A stretch of DNA of 64,000 nucleotides from Datura wrightii (lineage: Eukaryota > Streptophyta > Magnoliopsida > Solanales > Solanaceae), in contig JASDFA010000007.1 in NCBI GenBank assembly GCA_035772735.1, positions 83,785,501 through 83,849,500 of the forward strand, written 5' to 3'. Both the position numbers and the translations under genes were made by a program. Under the pieces are notes generated by a model. The model was not told the origin of the DNA. It saw only the letters and a program-made list of their open reading frames with translations, and made no database searches. Positions 32,682-44,700 of the stretch are shown here, piece by piece (within the stretch, counting starts at the first letter, position 1; each line of letters opens with the position of its first letter).

Positions 32682-34644
32682 AGCCTTGTTCATCCTCGAA
32701 CAACCTTTTACATATCATGCAAATGGAGACTCCTACATAACTAATTTAGCAAGATAATTCAGGTTACGGCTATAATGATTATGTAAGATACAAGCTAAAA
32801 ATAGAGCATGCCAGATTTGATCATTGAAATGAAGTACAACCATGTTAAGACTTCTTAACCTCAAGAATCGACTCTCAATTTTAGCAAACTCATGCAAATC
32901 ATCTGATTAAGAAATCCCACATGAAATATATCCTTCTTTCAACATGTGCCCCTCACGGAAAGAGAGTTACCCAATCACACGCAAAAACAATTTTTTACAT
33001 CACAACATGTGTGGGTACATGAATAGAATTACGCTCACTCTCACAAAGAATTCACATGCATTATGTAATGACCCATAAGCTTGCCCTTAGTGTTTTATTC
33101 CACTAATATAAGGATGTGTGAATGTAAGATCAAGTAGGACTTTTTAGGTTGTAATGTAACTCAGGTGCGGGTAGGTACTATTATGATCAGTAATAGTGAC
33201 TATCTTTCCTAAGCGCTTTTAATACATCACGCCTTCATTACAAACTTCCCTTCCCTCATTTCACCTTTTTTCTCCTTTTAGTTTTCTTTTTCCTCTTTTG
33301 TTCCCCCATTTCTTTCGACACTTTTAGCTTATTAGTAAGGAGTACTTAAGCAATATGTTTCATTCATTCCTTTTCTTACTCCTTACTAATAACCAACCAT
33401 TTTCACACAAATGCACCTTTTTCCTTTTCTCCACTATTACAATTGCTACTTTCCCTTCTTTTCCATTCTTCTCACTCCTTTACCCTTTCAGATTTTTCCT
33501 TTAAGCGCTTCGGAGTTTTGGTTCAATTTCAAGGCTAATGAAACAAAAAGGATTAAGCTTATGTTGCAGCTGTCAAAGAATAGGCTCAAGGCTCAATGGG
33601 GTTAACTAGGATTAATTTTTCAAGGTAGGTATAATGAGGGATAAAAAGTCGGTTCATTCAAAGAAATGCCTATATCATTTCCTCCAATTCACATCCTTCA
33701 TTTCATTTTATAAACACACCAGGCAAGTTCTAGACAATCCACAATAGCACGGAATACTCAAAAACCTTACACTCATGGCACATGCTCAAATCAAGACACA
33801 ATCAGTAGACTCTTACTCAGCTAATCACAAGAATTCGGAATTAAGCTTCAAACATATTGAGTCAAATTCAAGAGCCTAAGTGTCTCGAACAAAGTTATAC
33901 ACTTGCATGCTTCCCACTGAACATACTTGCCTCTTACAACCATGTATAGCACATAAAAAGAACATCAAGCACCAATTAGTTATGGTTTCAAAAACCCAAA
34001 ACCTATCGACTAATGTTTCCTCAAGACGGTCGTCATCCATCCATCGTCAGAAACAGTCCCTAACTATGACTAAAAACACTATATACAGACAACGGAAAGA
34101 AAGAAAAAGAAAATTTTTATTCTTCGGTTCAAAGACCCCCCGTCGGAAAAGAACCGAAAAGAAAAACCAATGGGTGATGAAGTCATGCTTAATTCACAAA
34201 AATTTTTCAAAATTTTCTAATTTTTCACAAGCATTACATTCACCAAAAATCGTTAAGCACAACAAAAATATTTGAAATTTCCCTTGAAATTTCCCTCACC
34301 CCACACTTAAATCATGCTATGTCCTCATAGCATCAAATTAAAATCTAAAAAGGGTGAGAAATACTCCCTGAGGCCTTTAGGCCTAGCCAACAACATGCCT
34401 TTCTTCAACTTTGCACAAGTGGGTGTTCGACCCCACACTTTTTCTTTTCCATGCTTGTTAGCTTCCTCCTCCACGGGTACTCAGACTTCCCCTCCATCCG
34501 TGCTTAACTTTCCACCAAAACAACACAAGGTGAAAATAAACAAAAATTAACTCAATTGCAAGAAATTAAAATGGTACCTGTGGTACCCTTGGGTTGCCTC
34601 CCAAGCAGCGCCTAATTTTATGTCGCGGCACGACGTACCAAGTT
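32682..34644 (-). other. 3' noncoding region of element C
   Basis: It shares blocks with A and B, including gacggtcgtcatccatccat at 34025 and the cataagcttgcccttagtg region near 33070. There are pyrimidine-rich runs at 33240-33500. No supported ORF; the open frames on the plus strand are low-complexity. Confidence 0.6.
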
Positions 34645-35592
34645 TCACCACTTTTTCCTCCACCTTGAGGATATGAATCTCACCCCTAATTTCTTCTCTA
34701 ATTTCCTCTTATGCTCCAGGGGTGGTGGTGAAAAATTGTAAGGACCAAACAGTAGATGTTGCCTTTTGCATTTATTGGTCCTTAAGTAAGCGAAGTCATT
34801 TTGTCTTTCTGAGTTAGCAAATTTCAAAATATATGGTGCTTGGTCCTCCTCTAGACATTTCTCTACAAACTTGGAAGACTCTATTTCTATGTTGTCAACC
34901 AAATTTAATGTTGAAAAATGCGTAGAGTGTGGTCCAATAGACCTCAACTCTGAAACTGCATTTTGCTTGACCTCCTTACTTGTATACTCCTTCTCGGCAT
35001 CGACATCTACCTCACCATTAAAGTCAACTGGGGGATACTCTATCTCTTCTTCCAAGAATGGCTTTTCCATAAGTGTGAGCCCATCACGAGGACACTCAAG
35101 AGATTCTAACTGTTGGGCTTCATCCAAAAATCCACCCTTGTCCTCTGCTTGTAGTTCCTCTTGAATATCGGCTAAAACTGTTACCTGCAAGTCATCACAA
35201 GCTTCAGCTTCAGCGATCATCTCCGTGAATTTGACGCTCATCCTGCTTACAGCCTCGGCATTCTCCTTTTGCTGAATTATCAATTCTGCCACCGACTCCT
35301 TCATTGCTTCTGATTGCTCCAGGAGTTGTTTCATCATGTCCTCTATTTGAACTTGGCGTCCCAAGTCCTCATTTTCAACATGCCTATACTCAGAAAAATC
35401 AACAGAAGTATCATAGTAGGGGCTTGGGGGAGGGGAATATGCCTTTGGACAATCACCCCAATAGCCATATTGACACCCACATATATTGCACGTGTTACAG
35501 TTTTGCCACAAGTGGGGTCCTCCATAGTTCAGACAAGATTCACTAAAATATGAGTATCCACCATTGAAACCATTTATATTCCATGATGTCAT
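34645..35592 (-). CDS. Unknown 315-residue protein of element C, possibly gag-derived
   Basis: An intact frame starts at ATG 35592, about 150 bases inside the primer site, and ends at 34645-34647. Near residues 20-50 a cluster of cysteines includes CNICGCQYGYWGDCP, which looks like a CCHC knuckle with Tyr in place of His. A proline-rich spacer follows, then a helical, probably coiled-coil stretch (MKQLLEQSEAMKESVAELI). Next comes a long acidic middle, and the end is basic (HKRKLEKKLG, SSRWRKKW). It has no protease or polymerase motif. The position corresponds to gag of A and B. I do not recognise it. It may be a degenerate gag or an unrelated acquired gene. Being open in a young element suggests recent constraint but does not prove it. 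Confidence 0.6.
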   Translation of the reverse strand: MTSWNINGFNGGYSYFSESCLNYGGPHLWQNCNTCNICGCQYGYWGDCPKAYSPPPSPYYDTSVDFSEYRHVENEDLGRQVQIEDMMKQLLEQSEAMKESVAELIIQQKENAEAVSRMSVKFTEMIAEAEACDDLQVTVLADIQEELQAEDKGGFLDEAQQLESLECPRDGLTLMEKPFLEEEIEYPPVDFNGEVDVDAEKEYTSKEVKQNAVSELRSIGPHSTHFSTLNLVDNIEIESSKFVEKCLEEDQAPYILKFANSERQNDFAYLRTNKCKRQHLLFGPYNFSPPPLEHKRKLEKKLGVRFISSRWRKKW

Positions 35593-35739
35593 GTCAATAA
35601 GGGTATACGAACAAGCAGAAAAATAAAATAAAATAAAGAAGAATTAAAACAAACACTAGACCAAGTTGTCAACACTTAAGAAAATAAAACAAAAATACAG
35701 TAAATTTATACTTAAAACAATTTCACAAATCGCCTAGCC

Positions 35740-35757
35740 TCCCCGGCAACGGCGCCA
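35740..35757 (-). other. Primer-binding site, tRNA-Asp
   Basis: tccccggcaacggcgcca on the plus strand, identical to the site in A, beside the right LTR. A shared leader motif (gaccaagttgtcaacact) lies just inside, near 35662. Confidence 0.9.
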
Positions 35758-35763
35758 AAAACT

Positions 35764-37197
35764 TGCTCGGTGCTTTGGTAGGGGTTAAAAACCGACACGC
35801 AAGTGCACGTGGTCAAACAAGTAATAAAGTGGCTAAGTAAGCCAAGTATCGATCCAAGGAGACTCTGGATAAGTAAAATTGCTTAAGTATACTATATTCT
35901 AGTTTACTTCTAATTATGTTGACAACAATGTAACCAAAAGTTAAATAATTTTGTTTATAAACTATATACTAAAACTATGAACAAATATTTACTTGAATTG
36001 AAACTATGGATAAGAGCATGCCAAGGTTAAGAACAAGTAATGAATTCGATAGTAATCATAATTTGGTTATTCTTCTCTTCATGTTGCTAGCCAAGAACAT
36101 TAGCCTAGAGATTAAAACTCTCGTATTTAATCTCACTTTAGAATCATAAACCATTCGTCTACATTTCTGTGATCAAATGCAATTTATGACCTAGCAATAC
36201 AATTCCGGTTCCTAAATTGACTAATACGGCTTTCAAGTATATTTCTATCAGGAAAGCACATCAAAACCCAATTTTCCCAAATCAAGTTAAGAACAATACC
36301 CTATTAATTCACAACTTTCCAATTTCTTGCTCTCTCGAGTGAAATTGGACTTTTTAGATGTACATTAATGTTGGCCACACACTAATGCAGTAAGAACAAG
36401 AATTAATAGAACAACATAAAAGAAGAAGATGAAAAACCATATAATTCACAATCAAAATTCAATACACATGTTCAAAACCTTAGCAAGGAAGAGAATTAGC
36501 CACTCATTTGTGGATTGATCATCCTCAAATGAGTGTAGATCATACGTACAATTGATTGAAAGAAGAAAGAAAGAGAGAAAAACCCTTAGCTTTTTCGTCC
36601 CTCAACTGCTGCTAACCCATGTCCTAGCTCCACCAAGTCTTAATTATGAAAAATAAACCTAAGTGTACTATTTATATTAGTAGGAATCTTTCCCGGATTA
36701 ACAAGCAACGTGTCACGGAGTGCATCGCGAAGCACGACCTCCGTGACACGCTACGGACGCGGAGGCTCTCTGGAAAATCCCCCGAAATCGGCCCAGGCAG
36801 TACCTTGCCGCGTTGGCGACGTGTCACGCTGCCTGGGCAGCGCATTGCAGCCCCATGGTCGCGGAGTCCACCTGCCGTGGCACGTTGCCAACGCGCAGGT
36901 GGGCTGTTTTGAGCGGCCTGCCTTCCGTGGCACCTTGTCGACGCGCCGATGGGCTGTTTTGTGCCTCTTCCTTGCCGACGTTCGCGTGTTAATTCCGTTT
37001 CCAAGCTTCTACTTCACCAACTCATGGATTAGTTACTCAAACATCATCAAAACCTACAAAACAAAGGCTAATCATGTTGGTTAGCACATATCTCCACATT
37101 ATATAAAATTACATGAAAATGTATACAATAACTTAGATAAACAAGACTAATTTAAGTAATAACGAGTATCTCGGGCATATATTTTTGCCCGTGATCA
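35764..37197 (-). repeat. Element C LTR (5' LTR in element sense)
   Basis: The direct repeat of 31233-32666. The palindrome is at 36710-36749. It is followed by GGTTT. Confidence 0.92.
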
Positions 37198-37202
37198 GGT
37201 TT

Positions 37203-37455
37203 ATCCTCAGAGAATCTCTAACTCTTGCCGCCGCCATATTCCCGTTCTGAGGGACATGCGCTACTGCTTACTGATTGACCTGGCAGTCAAGGCCCGGGCT
37301 AACATCTGAATGGTTGCCCAGAACTCAGCATGGGAAACCGGCTCAAGTACATGCTTCTCATGGACTGGTGGGGCCTGTTGGTGCCTATTTCCATTGCCAT
37401 TCTCATGGTCATTTCCGTTTTCGTTTCTCCTTCCATTAACTCTACGGGGAGGCAT
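37203..37455 (-). pseudogene. Gag N-terminus of the composite Tekay-like element
   Basis: The minus strand starts at ATG 37455 with MPPRRVNGRRNEN, an Asn/Gly-rich start, then HAEFWATIQMLARAL. This is the typical opening of chromovirus gag near its 5' LTR. A stop ends it near 37261, and element C cuts it at 37202. The rest lies at 30446-31232. Confidence 0.78.
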
Positions 37456-37634
37456 GATTCTACAAACACATATAGCAAGAGTCAGAAGGATAGAGAGACT
37501 TCACCGCATGACATAGATCTAGAAAGAAGGGAACATTTTCTAAATGTATCATAGCCTCTTCGTCATAAGTGTGGTGCACTTTACACCCATGAAAAAGACT
37601 CTACTTACACGACTTTTAGACACCAAAACCTAAT
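37456..37634 (-). other. Leader between primer site and gag of the composite
   Basis: A short untranslated leader in element sense; nothing else is seen. Confidence 0.5.
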
Positions 37635-37646
37635 GCTGTGATACCA
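37635..37646 (-). other. Primer-binding site, tRNA-iMet type
   Basis: In element sense it reads tggtatcacagc, one change from the usual tggtatcagagc, four bases inside LTR3. Confidence 0.8.
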
Positions 37647-37650
37647 AGTT

Positions 37651-39876
37651 TTTCACGACCCGAACATAGGCCTAGATCGAGACATGGGATAAGGAACCCC
37701 AAGAGGCTCCAAGTCGACCCATGGAATGAACATAACATCTAACTCATTTGAATAATATAAAAGATCATTATGAATAATGTAGCGGAAGTCTAAATGCAAC
37801 ATAACATCTGAATACATACATAAGTCTAAAGAGGAATATATCTATGTCCGAAAAGCCTCTAATACTGATGAGTTGATGGGACAAGACCCCAGCTAACTCA
37901 CTATAGCCTAAAAACTGAAAATGCGGAATGTAACTGATAAGAAGGGCCCTCAAAAGATGAGGACTCACCAACTAGGACTGAGGAAAGCTAACTCCGAGAA
38001 TCTGACTAGCGGCGGGACTGATCCTGGATATCGGAGCCTGTATCATGAAATGATACAACATAGAGTATGCGGTCAGTATGCGAAATGTACCGAGTATGCA
38101 AGGTAAGTGAAAACGCTAAGTAAATAAAACAATAAATCATGTATATCATAAAACATAATCAAGATAAGATTCTGAGAGTAGGGCTTCCATGCTATTTTCT
38201 GAAATCATGATCTGAACATAACTGAATCGAATGACTCAAAGCTGAAAATTGATAATCATAAGTAAAACTGAACATTGGGTCGAACCTCCTGAAAACATAA
38301 TATCATGAATTATGTACATGCATAACTGAAATCATGAGGAAGAATAGGAGACTCGTCATAAAATCAACATTACCACGATAGAGCTTATGTGGTCTCGACT
38401 ATCACACTCTAGTGGGCAGAGCCGTCCAAAGCCTTGCTAGGGCTAAGGACGCTACCATGATATCGATATCAAGCTGAAGGCCCCTTGGGGGCAGGGGAAG
38501 CTCACAAAGGAGGTCCCAAATAATCTGAACATACCTACATTGACATGTAATTCTGAGGCATAGGGTTGACTTACCCTTAGCCTACTCGGTGCTAGACACC
38601 ACTTCCAAAAACATGCATATGCTCTCCATCGTTTTTCAATGAAGCTAAACCATTGTCTAGAGACAAAGCTGACTCATAACATACATATATAAATCTTGAA
38701 ATCATTACATGAGGAGCCTTGGCTCAAACCATACCACAAGTTGAAAATAGTGGGAGTCTAGACTCCAAAACCATGTGATAAGCTAATTCACAAAATCATA
38801 AAAACATACTTGATCATATGGGCTTGCCCAATACTTACACATGCTTGAAATTAACTTGGTTTAGTTTGAAAACATGAACATAGACATGGGTATTTCGAAA
38901 TCACACTTTCGCCATAAACATCTCATCATACTTGAACACATATCTCATGGATCTCAACTATTAGGAACTTTCATAGATGGTCATCATACTTTATAAAACT
39001 TGAAAACATAATTTATAATTTAAAATATTTTAAAATCTTCCCATTTATAATAATTCATCATTTAAAACATGCTCAGATCATACCCATGATTGAAACTTAG
39101 AAAATTCACACATTGGGTAGAAACCCCATACATTCATCAATTAGCACATCATGAATTGAGAGGGAATTGGGTATGAGTGTGGACTATTGCACCATTCATA
39201 GCCTTACATACCTGAAGAGACCTGATTTAACCACTTCCTTGATTGCCCAAAGAGAATTGAGGAAGAACTTTGAAGAAACTAGCCTTGATCACCTCTCAAA
39301 CCTCTAAGCTTGCATGCATGAATTAGGATAGGCTTAGAATGACATAAACCTTCTAAAAACACTCTATTTTGAGCTTAAAACGACATAGTTTAGGCCTTAT
39401 AAACTAAGAAATTATAGAAAAGCCCTTAATAAATTCACAGGGAAAAACATACTGCCAGTCCCTACGAGGGACTGGATGAATCATTGCCAGTGACTATGAC
39501 TCGTGGTCACCTCCTGTCACCTTCACTGCCAACTTTCTTCTGGGGGTCACCACTGGGGACACCACAACTCGTGGTGTACCCGACGAATCGTGGTGATGAC
39601 CCGCTACCAACACTGCCTGCTTCCCTTCTTCCTTTAACCATCTTTGACTATGGGTGACTTAACGAATCGTGGGGCTGACCACGACTCGTGGTCACACCCG
39701 TGGTCACCCCAAACTTGAAATTTTCAATAAAATTCCATCCTTTCCCCACGAGTCACTTAACGACTCATGGGGTTCTTGACGGGTCACTGGATGACTTGTC
39801 CTGTAACCTGTGCAGAAATTTCTGTTTTCTCCTTTTCAACTCTCAAATCTGATCTTAGGGTTTTTGGGGTATTACA
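37651..39876 (-). repeat. LTR3, Tekay-like
   Basis: In element sense it runs from TGTAATACC (39876) to cgggtcgtgaaa (37651); the terminal CA is mutated. It is the same subfamily as LTR1. The donor/acceptor pair spans 39211-38038 (1174 bases, as in LTR1), and the palindrome TGATATCGATATCA is at 38458-38471. Inverted CCACGA/TCGTGG motifs cluster in U3 (39480-39790). Confidence 0.85.
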
Positions 39877-39881
39877 CAAAT

Positions 39882-40016
39882 AAATAAACTATGACATATG
39901 TTGAAAAGCAAACAATTTTAATCTTTCAATGTCCAGATATAGAGACAACATCTTAATTATTCAGATGTACATTCAGATTTAGACGTCTTAATATTAATAA
40001 AAATAAATGAGACCTT
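39882..40016. mobile_element. Right end of the putative DNA transposon
   Basis: In reverse complement it matches the left end at 15069-15135 over about 60-70 bases, interrupted by small differences. If correct, the composite sits inside this transposon. Confidence 0.4.
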
Positions 40017-40769
40017 AATTGGTAATCACATTCTGTGTGTTATTGGCTCTATTTTCTATTCATTAGTTTAGATAATAATTTTTAAAAATAAATTCTAAAC
40101 TCATATCATTTTTAATCATTTAAAATCACAAATATCATAACTTTATATTATATTCATATGAGTTAGTCAAAAATTAAATTTTATAATTGATTTTTTATTA
40201 ATTATTTTAAATTTAGATATTATTTATTTGAAATATAATTAAGATATTGATTATTCTTTACCATATTAATTATCAACATATAACTAATGAATACTTTTGT
40301 TCAAAGAAAAATATGTAATTTAAATACCTAGTTATAGGTAAAATCTAATACTCCTTATTAAGTATACTAGTTTTAGCATACGCGCTTCACACGTGTCTTT
40401 CATATTAATAAGAATAAATTTTTAAAAATAACATAAATAATATTTAAAAGATGTGTGTAACAATATAAGAATTTAGAAAGAAAATTATGAAATTCAAATT
40501 GATAAATGATTATGTTTAATAGTTTGAGCCAATATAGTAGTTCTTTCTTTAGTTTGTTCTAATACTTGTTTCAATGAACAAAGATATTGTAGAAGTAGCA
40601 TTCGATTGAAAGATTAAAAAATCGTTCTCTTTTACATGAGCACCTAAATGCATGCATTATATGTATCTTTTCTGTTGATTAATAAAAAAATGTCTATTAT
40701 TGTCAAATTAATATTTAATATAAATAATAGCATTACAAAGACACATTGTAATATAACATTGTATAGGAG

Positions 40770-40815
<46 letters not shown>

Positions 40816-41729
40816 AGTTATTATTTTAAATAATTAGCACTTACGAAATCGTATTGTGAGTTATTGCTGACTTATTTTAACACTAGTTAAATTGATATCA
40901 TATTACAGAACACATTTATTTAGTTGTAATTGATCGTCCAAATTAAGAAAGACTCATAAAAATTAGTGACAACAACTACTAATATTTTCATTAGGGTGAG
41001 ACTGTCTATATCACACATGTTGGGATGCAATCCTTCTCCAAATGCTGTTAACGTGGGATGTTTTGTGCCTCGAGCTATCCTTTTTTGAAATTGTATTTTT
41101 AAAAATCCTAAACATAGATTATTTTGTATTATAAGTGCAATTTTATTTAATGTATAACTATTTCTTAAAAGATAAAATCTTCTATCACTTTTAAATTTCT
41201 AAAAATGTTAATATTTTTTATATATTTCAAATAAGGAAATATTTAATACATAAAATTTAGTTAATTTAAAATTCTAAATATTAAAAAATAATTAAATAAC
41301 TATTTTGTCAAGTGTGAACTCTATTTTTAAAAGGATAAAAAAGTGAATGATATTTTGCTATAAGGTCTTGTACTGTAAATACTCAGTAAAAACTTAATTT
41401 TTTAAAAATGTTTTATCCTTTATTAAATAATTTCAGCTTAATTTTCTCTCTTTCTCTCTCTTAATCTATGTGTCTAGTAAGAAATCTATATATAAATTAA
41501 AATGAAAAAGGTAGTTTAAATTTAACTAACATCACTCGATTAATTAAAACAACTTAAAGTATGTTGTATTTCTATTTTTTTAAATTTTTTTTGAATGGAT
41601 GAATAAGGAATTGTACGTATTAATATATAATAATATTACACTCTTTAATTTATTTTCTCGTATTATGAGTTGAAAAATTGTAATGGATAATTAGTTAGTT
41701 TAATAAATAAAGAATTGATATAAGTTAAC
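40017..41729. other. AT-rich noncoding stretch
   Basis: No gene is seen. It holds the (TA)n tract near 40770-40810 and, near 40369-40395, a segment whose reverse complement (cacgtgtgaagcgcgtatgc then ctagt) resembles the 3' hairpin and CTAG end of a Helitron. Confidence 0.5.
40768..40810. repeat. (TA)n microsatellite
   Basis: About 20 consecutive TA units. Likely length-polymorphic. Confidence 0.95.
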
Positions 41730-44700
41730 TATTACACCCCGATCCTGGGCTTAGGCGTGGCAGGCACTTGATGCCATTGCCGACTCGAGCAAACCACATA
41801 ATAGGACAACATGGACATACATCTAACATAAGCGCAATATCAGTAGACGTAAGCTTTAAAAATCGTAATACTCAATTTATAGAGAAGACTTGCCAAGTTT
41901 ACATAATATGAGAATAATCTATGAAGCCTTTATCATAAATGGAATAACTGTTTTGTAGGGACAAGGCACTCGGCATACCTCTAAATCAACATCTACTAAA
42001 TATAAATAAAATACTAAGCCAAAAACAAGTGAGACTCACCAATAGTTGAATGAAATAGAATCCTAGCATGCATCTCGATCATAGATATGAGTGCCTAAAT
42101 CTACATTATAAAATAATGTGGTGCCACCGGCAAAAGGAACATGAGTACATAGAATTGTACTATATGTAAAATTACTGAATGAAACATTAACATAACTAAA
42201 AATAAAAAGGACAACTGAGATAAAGACATAATATGAAGAAAATCAAGGATATAAAATTAGTAGGTTGACCTTTTAAAAATCATGTTTTCTCCCCATCATT
42301 TATTAATTTCATTGTGGCAGGTTCTTATTTTAACTAACATAAACTACCATGTAAACTTGGAGTCTAATCTCTACCCGATTAGCTAAGCCATCTCATACCT
42401 TACTGAGATATGAGATATATATATCCTAGTTTGCTAGAAAGGATCCATGACAGTCTGTATTAGGGGCACATAAAGAGTCTCCCGAACAAACAAAAATGAT
42501 TCATAACTTATGTCGGTATATGTAGTTTCAGGCATGAATTCTTCTAAATTAATAATACTACTCTCCTTTGTATTAGGTAGTGTAATTTACTTGAAATCAT
42601 AATTTAGCAATTATGCTCATAGTTATAAGTCATCATCATATCATAATCATAGTTCATCAGTATCATAAGCCCTTTAAAATTCATAAATCATCAAGTCATA
42701 ATTGTTGTTCATAGAAATTATTGAAACTTCTCTTTTAGAAGAAAAATCATAATTCATAAGGTTGACTTTTTTTATAAAAAGAATTCATGGAACTCATAAA
42801 AAATCAAGAATAATCATAAAACATGCATAGTAACTCATATAGTTTTGAAAATCATCATAGACATAACATTCGTAACCTTAACTATAACAATTCAAGAAGA
42901 AGGGTTTTATGTGAAAATTTCATAAAACATAGTGCTGGGAATGTAACAAGGTGTTTCTGCACATGAGATAGACTTACATACCATATCGTTGGCCTCACAA
43001 TTATCACCACAGAGCAATAATTTCTTTATAATGTCAATCTAAAATAATTATATGGATATGAACTACAATTAATATATCGACGATGAATTTCAAGTCATAG
43101 AGGCATTAAATCGAACACCTGAAGGGCACAGAAAATTCAAGCCTCTTTTGAGTAGGGTGCCCTAATACTCTCCTCCAACTATAGCCTCGAAATAACATGC
43201 ATAACCATAACAAGTTGTAATACCCCATAAGTGCCTAAGATTAGACCCGGGTGTTAAAAATTTAAAACTGCTGAAACTGAGGAAATTGTTGCAGAACAAG
43301 AGGTCCTATGGATCATTGGTTCAACCCACGACCCATTGGAGTGAGCCGTGGAAGGTGTCTGGTTTTGGGGCAGTGGAGACAACGACCGGCATAATGACTC
43401 ATTGTGGAAAACAATGAGCTATTGTTGGTAGCCGTGGTAAGATGTGGACTTGATATTCAGGGAAGTAACGGGCCACCCAACGACCCATCATGAGGTACCA
43501 CGGATTGTGGTGAGCATTCGTTGTTAGGATGGTGAGATGTCCAGTGTATGTGAAGGAACGAGACCACGAATCGCGGGTTCTAGTAATGAGTCGTGGTAAG
43601 GCTCGTGGTTTGAGGAAGTATAAAGTTGGTAGAAGGAAACCACGATCAAATGAATGACCCGTTAAAGGTAAGAACGAATTGTTGTTTGAGCCAAGGCCTA
43701 AGCCTGGACAGTGCATAGCACAGACATATACCACGGGTCGTGGTATCCTCCAACGACCCGTTGGGTCATCCGTTGTTTGGTTCAATGAGCAGTTTTTCTG
43801 CATGATTAATAAGGGTATTTCTATCATTCTTACGTTCAAAGGTCCTACACTACATCGTTTAAGGCTCGTTTCAGTGGGTTTTAGGAGGGGAAAACCTATT
43901 CTTAGTTATTTTCTTCCATGCATGCAAACTTGAGAGGTTGAAGAGGTGATTCAAGGCTAGCATTCAAGGTTTCCATCCAATTTCCTCTTGGATAATCAAA
44001 GATTTGGTGGAATCAATCCTTTCAGGTATGTAGGGTTATGAGTGGGTGTTTCCTTCCACATCCATGCCCAACCTCTATCTAAGTATGAGAAATTCCTGTG
44101 ATCAAGTTATGGGGTTTTCGCCTAATTGCATAATTCTTTAATTTCTATACATGGGTATGATTAGATTATTTTTCTACTGATGAATTGTGAAGCATGAGCA
44201 GATTTTAAATTATTTTCAACCAAAATTGTGTTTTCTAGTTTTATGAAATTAAAGGCCCATGGATGAGAAGTTCATGAAAGAAGAGAATGATGATGAATGT
44301 GTGATAATGATGAGATATTATGATGAAAAGCACGATTTGAAGCTACCCATGTCTATAATTATGTTTTCAATGAGAATTGTATATTTCTAAGTATGATAAA
44401 GCTTTGGGAAACGCCCACACGTTAAGTTTAAATGATGATTTTCCCGATCTAAGCTCACCACATTGCTTTGGAGTGAAGACTCCCAAATTTTTATTCTAGC
44501 TTGTGGTATGTTTTGAGTTAAGTCTTCCTATGCATAGCTTACCACATGGATTTAGAGAAAAGGCTCCCAAGTATGTATTCAGCTTGTGGTATGTTTTGAA
44601 CTAAAGCTTTTCATATGCATGATTTTGTATTTGAGATGTATTGATCATTGAGCTTCGTCAATAGATGATGTTGAGCTTTGTTATATACGATGTAGAGCAT

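Larger units (their letters stand above)
31233..37197 (-). mobile_element. Element C: short LTR element with a 315-codon ORF
   Basis: LTRs of 1434 bp each (31233-32666, 35764-37197) and a perfect GGTTT duplication (31228-31232, 37198-37202) define it. By eye the LTRs differ at about 18 positions, the fewest of the three, so it is probably the youngest. It has the same tRNA-Asp primer site, leader motif and 3' noncoding block as A and B. Gag-protease and the second ORF are absent; a different ORF (35592-34645) takes their place. It is non-autonomous. Confidence 0.92.
15951..39876. mobile_element. Composite Tekay-like element with LTRs in opposite orientation
   Basis: The left end is TGTAATACC in plus orientation. 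The right end is GGTATTACA, the same LTR terminus in minus orientation. Both outer ends are thus U3 ends, yet CAAAT flanks both (15946-15950 and 39877-39881). The contents are LTR1 (+), LTR2 (+), minus-strand protease and gag pieces, a primer site and LTR3 (-). Elements B and C sit inside the gag and protease pieces. LTR1 and LTR3 belong to one subfamily. A normal element has direct LTRs, so an aberrant integration or a later rearrangement is required. Confidence 0.65.

Noticed and set aside
33880..34275. 131-codon plus-strand ORF in the noncoding part of C
   Set aside because: It lies in the A-rich 3' noncoding region, antisense to the element; no motif, and no equivalent in A or B.
40648..40833. 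61-codon ORF ending in repeated Ile-Tyr
   Set aside because: It runs through the (TA)n microsatellite.
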